Below are positions 59,144 to 64,000 of a DNA stretch of 64,000 nucleotides, one piece after another. The position numbers and the translations under genes were made by a program. The number at the start of each line of letters is the position of its first letter. The first letter of the stretch is position 1. The DNA is from Micromonospora sp. Llam0. Lineage in GTDB: Bacteria; Actinomycetota; Actinomycetes; Mycobacteriales; Micromonosporaceae. Where the stretch lies: assembly GCF_003751085.1 (NCBI RefSeq), contig NZ_RJJY01000001.1, positions 1,178,001-1,242,000 on the forward strand, written 5' to 3'. The notes under the pieces are model-generated. The model had not been told where the DNA came from, searched no databases, and saw only the letters and a program-made list of their open reading frames with translations.

Positions 59144-61558
59144 TCAGGCCAGACCCGCCCGGCGCAGCGCGTCGGCGAGCGCACCCTCGGGCTGGCCACC
59201 GCCCCGCTGGCCACCCCGGCCGTCCTTGCCACCCCGGCCGCCGCCGCGACCATCCTGGCCACCACGGCCGCCCTTGCCGTCGCGGCTCTGCTGCCGGGGC
59301 TGCCCGCCCCGGCCTGGGCCGCCGCCCCGGCCACCGCCGTCCGCTGCGTCCCGTTGCCCCGGGGTGCGCCCGGCACCCGGCTCGTCGTCCAGCCGCAGCG
59401 TCAACGAGATCCGTTTGCGGGCGACGTCCACGTCGAGCACCTTCACCCGGACGATGTCACCGGGCTTGGCCACGTCGCGCGGATCCTTGACGAAGGTCTT
59501 CGACATCGCCGACACGTGCACCAGACCGTCCTGATGCACCCCGACGTCGACGAACGCGCCGAACGCGGCCACGTTGGTCACCACCCCCTCCAGCACCATG
59601 CCGGGCCGCAGGTCGGCGAGGGTCTCCACGCCGTCGGCGAAGGTGGCGGTACGGAACGCCGGCCGCGGGTCGCGGCCCGGTTTCTCCAGCTCGGCGAGGA
59701 TGTCGGTGACCGTCGGCAGACCGAACACGGCGTCGACGAACTTCTCCGGCCTGATCCGGCGCAACGTCTTCGTGTCGCCGATCAACGTGCGCAGGTCGCT
59801 GCCGGCGTCGGCGAGGATCCGACGGACCACCGGGTACGCCTCCGGGTGCACACTGGACGAGTCGAGCGGGTCGTCACCGTCGCGGATGCGCAGGAAGCCG
59901 GCGCACTGTTCGAACGCCTTCGGCCCCAGCCGGGCCACCGTCTTCAACGCCTCCCGGGACCGGAACGGCCCGTTCGTGTCCCGGTGCAGCACAATGTTCT
60001 CGGCCAGCCCGGCACCGATGCCGGAGACCCGGGTCAACAGCGGCGCCGACGCGGTGTTCACGTCCACCCCGACCCCGTTGACGCAGTCCTCGACCACGGC
60101 GTCGAGCGACCGGGACAGCTTCGTCTCGGAGATGTCGTGCTGGTACTGCCCGACCCCGATCGACCGGGGGTCGATCTTGACCAGCTCGGCCAGCGGGTCC
60201 TGCAGCCGGCGGGCGATGGAGACCGCGCCGCGCAGCGACACGTCGAGGTCCGGCAGCTCCTGAGAGGCGTACGCCGAGGCCGAGTAGACCGACGCGCCGG
60301 CCTCGGAGACCATCACCTTGGTCAGCTGCAGATCGGCGTGCCGGGCCATCAGGTCGGCGACCAGCTTGTCGGTCTCCCGAGACGCGGTGCCGTTGCCGAT
60401 CGCCACCAGGTCCACCCGGTGCGCGGCGGCCAACTTCGCCAGCGTGTCGATGGCGGCGTCCCACTGCCGGCGCGGCTCGTGCGGGTAGACCGTCTCGGTG
60501 GCCACCACCTTGCCGGTGGCGTCCACCACCGCCACCTTCACCCCGGTCCGGATACCCGGGTCCAGACCCATCGTGGCCCGGCTGCCGGCCGGCGCGGCCA
60601 GCAGCAGGTCCCGCAGGTTGGCGGCGAACACCCGGACCGCCTCGTCCTCGGCCGCCTGCCACAGCCGCACCCGCAGGTCGGCGCCGAGGTGGATCAGGAT
60701 CCGGGTACGCCATGCCCAGCGGACCGTGTCGGCCAGCCACTTGTCCGCCGGCCGACCCTGGTCGCTGATGCCGAACCGGCCGGCGATGATCGGCTCGTAG
60801 CTGCTCGGCCCGGCGACGGCGTCGGCCGGCACCTCCTCCGGCTCCATGGTCAGGTCGAGGACCTGTTCCTTCTCACCCCGGAACATGGCCAGCACCCGGT
60901 GCGACGGCAGCTTGGTGAACGGTTCGGCGAAGTCGAAGTAGTCGGCGAACTTGGCGCCCTCGTTCTGGCGTCCCTCGCGTACCCGGGAGGTGAGCCGGCC
61001 CCGCGACCACATCCGCTCCCGCAGCCCACCGATCAGGTCGGCGTCCTCGGCGAAGCGTTCCACCAGGATCGCCCGCGCGCCGTCGAGCGCCGCCGCCGCG
61101 TCGGCCACCCCCTTGCCGGCGTCGACGTAGCCGCCGGCCGCGGTCCGCGGGTCCTGGGTCGGGTCGCCGAGCAGCAGATCGGCCAGCGGCTCCAGACCCG
61201 CCTCGCGGGCGATCTGCGCCTTGGTCCGCCGCTTCGGCTTGTACGGCAGGTAGATGTCCTCCAGCCGGGCCTTCGAGTCGGCCGCCATGATCTGCGCGGT
61301 CAGCGCCTCGTCGAGCTTGCCCTGGCTGCGGATCGACTCCAGGATCGCGTCACGGCGCTCATCCAGTTCGCGCAGGTAACGCAGCCGCTCCTCCAAGGTA
61401 CGCAGCTGCGCGTCGTCGAGCATTCCGGTGGCTTCCTTACGGTACCGGGCGATGAACGGCACTGTCGCGCCGCCGTCGAGCAGTTCGACGGCGGACGCCA
61501 CCTGCCCGGCCCGTACTCCCAGTTCTTCGGCGATCCGCTGATCAATCGCTGTGGTCAC
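59144..61558 (-). CDS. tex: Tex-family RNA-binding S1 protein
   Basis: The 804-residue Tex protein begins with the Tex N-terminal helices (AEELGVRAGQVASAVELLDGGATVPFIARYRKEATG). It then has the YqgF-type RNase H-like domain (TMGLDPGIRTGVKVAVVD), a helix-hairpin-helix region (LTRVSGIGAGLAENIV) and an S1 domain (LEGVVTNVAAFGAFVDVGVHQDGLVHVS). The C-terminus carries a Gly/Arg-rich tail, common in actinobacterial Tex. Tex is thought to act in transcription or RNA metabolism. The GTG at 61558 fits the conserved start. It is transcribed convergently with the secreted-protein gene. Confidence 0.95.
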   Translation of the reverse strand: MTTAIDQRIAEELGVRAGQVASAVELLDGGATVPFIARYRKEATGMLDDAQLRTLEERLRYLRELDERRDAILESIRSQGKLDEALTAQIMAADSKARLEDIYLPYKPKRRTKAQIAREAGLEPLADLLLGDPTQDPRTAAGGYVDAGKGVADAAAALDGARAILVERFAEDADLIGGLRERMWSRGRLTSRVREGRQNEGAKFADYFDFAEPFTKLPSHRVLAMFRGEKEQVLDLTMEPEEVPADAVAGPSSYEPIIAGRFGISDQGRPADKWLADTVRWAWRTRILIHLGADLRVRLWQAAEDEAVRVFAANLRDLLLAAPAGSRATMGLDPGIRTGVKVAVVDATGKVVATETVYPHEPRRQWDAAIDTLAKLAAAHRVDLVAIGNGTASRETDKLVADLMARHADLQLTKVMVSEAGASVYSASAYASQELPDLDVSLRGAVSIARRLQDPLAELVKIDPRSIGVGQYQHDISETKLSRSLDAVVEDCVNGVGVDVNTASAPLLTRVSGIGAGLAENIVLHRDTNGPFRSREALKTVARLGPKAFEQCAGFLRIRDGDDPLDSSSVHPEAYPVVRRILADAGSDLRTLIGDTKTLRRIRPEKFVDAVFGLPTVTDILAELEKPGRDPRPAFRTATFADGVETLADLRPGMVLEGVVTNVAAFGAFVDVGVHQDGLVHVSAMSKTFVKDPRDVAKPGDIVRVKVLDVDVARKRISLTLRLDDEPGAGRTPGQRDAADGGGRGGGPGRGGQPRQQSRDGKGGRGGQDGRGGGRGGKDGRGGQRGGGQPEGALADALRRAGLA

Positions 61559-61740
61559 GTCGCGTGCCCCGCTCCAACTCCCCGGCTGCCGGCGGCGGTG
61601 CTCCCGCCCGGCCCGATGCCTGTGGCCCGGCACCCGTCGTGTGGCCGGTGCCGGGGACCACGGTGGGTGGTCCGGGAAGCATTCTGCCGGCTACCGGCGG
61701 CCGGTGTCGCGCCACCACGCGACCCGGTCGACGGCGCAGG

Positions 61741-62427
61741 TCACCAGGCGATCGACGTGTCCCGCTGCGGCCACAGCCGCACCGCCAGCCGGGACCGTGG
61801 AACCGGGTGGTTGATCGCTTCGACCACCGCCGTCAGCTGCGGGTCGAGCCGGCTCGCGGTGGCCGTCAGTTGGCGACGCACCGTCGCCCCGTACATGGTC
61901 ACGAACCAGCCTTCGGTGCCGGTGGCGCGGACGATCTGGGCCAGCGCGGCGGTCCGGGCGTCAACCGCGACGACTCGGCCGAGGGCGTGGCCGAGGCGGA
62001 CCCGGGGGCCGGCCGCCCGGACCGGATCCATCGCCGGGAACCGGGTCGTCATCCGGCGGGTCACCGGATGGCGGACCAGTTCGGTCCGTAGCACGCCGAT
62101 CGTCTCCAGGTCCTCGGCGACCACCCCGGGCAGCCCTGGTCGCATCAACGCGATCCAGTCCGGCACCGGTTGGCGTTGTTCCAGCCGCAGCTCGGCCAGC
62201 AGCGGGTCGGCGACCGGGTCACCGAGCGGCTGCCCGTCGACCGGGACCAGCAGGTCGTCGCGGATCTCGGCACGACCGGCGAGGATCAGCGTGACGATCG
62301 CGGTGCCGGCGAGCCCGGCGCCGAGCAGATCCCGGCCGACGATCGGCCGGCCGGTGCTGTCGTCGAGCGCAACCAGGAAGAACTCCTCGGTCAGCGTCAA
62401 CTCCGTCGGAGTTCGAGCACGGCGCAT
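61741..62427 (-). CDS. GPP34/GOLPH3-family protein
   Basis: The 228-residue protein shows TELTLTEEFFLVALDDSTGRP and LGAGLAGTAIVTLILAGRAEI, the typical opening of bacterial GPP34 proteins, and a Pro/Arg-rich helical C-terminus. In eukaryotes GOLPH3 binds phosphoinositides and Golgi membranes; bacterial homologues are widespread in actinomycetes and their role is unknown. ATG 62427 is followed directly by the conserved part. It is divergent from the dGTPase gene. Confidence 0.88.
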   Translation of the reverse strand: MRRARTPTELTLTEEFFLVALDDSTGRPIVGRDLLGAGLAGTAIVTLILAGRAEIRDDLLVPVDGQPLGDPVADPLLAELRLEQRQPVPDWIALMRPGLPGVVAEDLETIGVLRTELVRHPVTRRMTTRFPAMDPVRAAGPRVRLGHALGRVVAVDARTAALAQIVRATGTEGWFVTMYGATVRRQLTATASRLDPQLTAVVEAINHPVPRSRLAVRLWPQRDTSIAW

Positions 62428-62641
62428 CGTCGTCCCCTGCGGCGGTTTCTGGTGCGCGAGCCGAGCAGGGCCGCTGGAACGGCCCGGCAAGGATGGATGA
62501 CCTTGCTGAAGCGGAACCTTACGACGCCGGACCAATCAGCTCAAGCCATTCCTTTGTTGGAAACCGGTGAATGTTCCTTCGACAGTGCCGAAATGCCACC
62601 CCGCACCAGGTACGGCACCGGCGCCGGGTTAGCGTCTGCTG

Positions 62642-64000
62642 GTGGACCCGGCACCAGCAGCGACCCGGTCGGCCACCCCGCCGGCCGGGGACCTCCGCGC
62701 CCGCCGCCTGTTCGGCCGACGGGCCGCCGCGGCCAGCGATCTGGCGGCGAGTCCGTTCCGGGCCGACCGGGACCGGATCGTCTCCTCACCGTTCTTCGCC
62801 CGGCTCGGCGGCGTGACCCAGGTGATCAGCCCGGGCGGCTCCGGCCTGCTGGTGCACAACCGGCTCACCCACAGCCTCAAGGTGGCCCAGGTGGGCCGAG
62901 CCGTCGCCGAGCGACTGACGGCCGACGAACGGCACCGTGCCCTGCTCGACGAGCTCGGCGGCTGCGACCCGGACGTGGTCGAGGCGGCGGCGCTCGCCCA
63001 CGACCTCGGCCACCCACCGTTCGGGCATCTCGGTGAACGGGTGCTGGACCGGGTGGCCCGGCACCGGCTCGGTCTGCCGGACGGTTTCGAGGGAAACGCC
63101 CAGTCCTACCGGATCGTCACCAGCACCGAGATCCGGGGCGAGGCGGCCGTCGGTCTGGACCTGACCGCAGCGGTACGGGCCGCCATGCTCAAGTACCCGT
63201 GGACCCGGCGGACCTATCCGCAGCCGCATCCGAGCCTGCTGCGCCCGGCGCCGCGTGGTGCCGCGGTCGCGCCCGACGATCCGGCGGTCGGGTCGGTCAA
63301 GTTCGGTGCCTACACCACCGAGGCGGCCGACCTGCGGCAGGCCCGGGCACCGTTCGCCGGGGTGATCGAGCCGTGGCAGCAGACCGTCGAAGCGTCGATA
63401 ATGGATACTGCCGACGACATCGCGTACGCCATCCACGATGTGGAGGACTTCCACCGGGTCGGCGTACTGCAGCAGGGCCCGGTCGCCGGGGAACTCGTCA
63501 CCTGGCAGCGCTCCGCCGCCGAGCTGCGGGAGCTCACCGACGCGGAGGTCGCCGCCAGCGCGCACCGCCCCGGCCGGTCCATTGAGCGGCTCCGCCGCCA
63601 GCTGCACCGCAAGGACAGCTGGATCGCCTCCGACGAGGCGTTCGCCGCCGCCGTCGAACACGTCCGCCAGGAGCTGGTGGACGGCCTGCTGATGGTGCCG
63701 TTCGACGGGTCGATCGAAGCGGAGGAGAGCATCAGCACCTTCTCCGCCCGGTGGACCCGGCGGCTGGTCGGCGCGATCGGCGTCACCGCCGACCCGCCGG
63801 TACGTTCCGGCCACGTGCTGCTGGCCACCGCCCAGTGGCACGAGGTGCAGGTGCTCAAGTTCGTGCACCACCGGTTCGTCCTCGCTCGGCCGGACCTGGC
63901 GCTGCACCAGCGCGGTCAGGCCGATCTGCTGGCCACCCTGGTCGACGCGCTGCACGCCTGGGTGACCGACCCGGACGAGCAGGGGCGGCTGCCCCGTCGG
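62642..64000 (+). CDS. dgt: dGTPase-like HD-domain triphosphohydrolase (3' partial)
   Basis: The gene runs off the right edge after 453 codons without a stop. It encodes an HD-superfamily nucleotidase: RLTHSLKVAQVGR, the metal-binding AHDLGHPPFGHLGE, GFEGNAQSYRIVT and the later DTADDIAYAIHD. These are the signature sites of deoxyguanosinetriphosphate triphosphohydrolases, which cleave dNTPs to nucleoside and tripolyphosphate. The GTG at 62642 is the first reasonable start; no strong ribosome-binding site is visible. The missing C-terminus prevents a check of the oligomer interface. Confidence 0.9.
   Translation, partial: MDPAPAATRSATPPAGDLRARRLFGRRAAAASDLAASPFRADRDRIVSSPFFARLGGVTQVISPGGSGLLVHNRLTHSLKVAQVGRAVAERLTADERHRALLDELGGCDPDVVEAAALAHDLGHPPFGHLGERVLDRVARHRLGLPDGFEGNAQSYRIVTSTEIRGEAAVGLDLTAAVRAAMLKYPWTRRTYPQPHPSLLRPAPRGAAVAPDDPAVGSVKFGAYTTEAADLRQARAPFAGVIEPWQQTVEASIMDTADDIAYAIHDVEDFHRVGVLQQGPVAGELVTWQRSAAELRELTDAEVAASAHRPGRSIERLRRQLHRKDSWIASDEAFAAAVEHVRQELVDGLLMVPFDGSIEAEESISTFSARWTRRLVGAIGVTADPPVRSGHVLLATAQWHEVQVLKFVHHRFVLARPDLALHQRGQADLLATLVDALHAWVTDPDEQGRLPRR

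Noticed and set aside
59354..62500. A 1048-codon open frame on the plus strand opposite tex
   Set aside because: Its product is low-complexity Arg/Gly/His/Pro/Gln sequence typical of the antisense of GC-rich genes, and tex on the other strand has unbroken family motifs.

Overview
The window is a 64 kb piece of a very GC-rich actinomycete chromosome. Third-position G/C codon use, many GTG starts with GGAGG sites, two XRE/DUF397 regulator pairs, F420-type enzymes, Tat and Sec secreted hypothetical proteins and a CBM2-bearing esterase together suggest a Micromonosporaceae-like organism. That placement is inference; no rRNA or other marker gene is present, and I saw no tRNA gene or CRISPR array.

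Bases 1-9.8 kb are a polymorphic-toxin locus. A large RHS/YD-repeat protein runs in from the left edge and ends in a lower-GC toxin tip, followed by a translationally coupled immunity candidate. Downstream is an orphan second cassette: a Hint domain, a CdiA-CT-like nuclease tip and a small Cys-rich immunity candidate. Its 5' side is broken by an apparently intact IS4-family element with near-perfect inverted repeats and a 10-bp target duplication. An IS701-type transposase remnant lies beyond each immunity gene. Bases 9.9-11.8 kb hold an XRE/DUF5753-DUF397 pair with three small genes. Bases 11.9-20.2 kb carry a Tat-exported PAP2 phosphatase with an autotransporter-type repeat, an SGNH hydrolase, a secreted duplicated-domain protein, a MerR/LLM-oxidoreductase pair, a MalY/PatB-type lyase and an RloA/RloB-like ATPase/TOPRIM-like pair that may be an anti-phage module.

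The centrepiece (20.3-31.5 kb) is an eleven-gene operon for tryptophan degradation by the kynurenine and 2-aminomuconate routes down to pyruvate and acetyl-CoA: kynA-kynU-kmo-nbaE-H-J-I-G-F-C-D. It has an Lrp/AsnC regulator transcribed divergently and almost every junction overlaps. N-formylkynurenine formamidase is the one step not encoded. A MarR regulator and an Old Yellow Enzyme homologue follow, sharing an intergenic region with two perfect palindromes.

Bases 33.2-41.2 kb contain a second XRE/DUF397 pair, a YjbR-like protein, an IS200/IS605 element (TnpA whose catalytic Tyr appears changed to His, plus intact TnpB), which has split a small membrane-protein gene just after its start, KptA, an aldo/keto reductase, a frameshifted phosphotransferase and a YefM/YoeB toxin-antitoxin pair with a palindromic operator. 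Bases 41.2-64 kb hold a frameshifted helical-repeat gene, a CBM2 esterase, a 1537-residue mosaic subtilase, a LAL-type LuxR regulator, a small HExxHxxH protein beside a 39-bp tandem repeat, a lipoprotein, a two-component system, a triplicated secreted protein, Tex, a GPP34-like protein and a dGTPase that runs off the right edge.

All functions come from reading motifs by eye without database searches. Three probable single-base frameshifts (near 15060, 40270 and 42620) may be real decay or assembly error.
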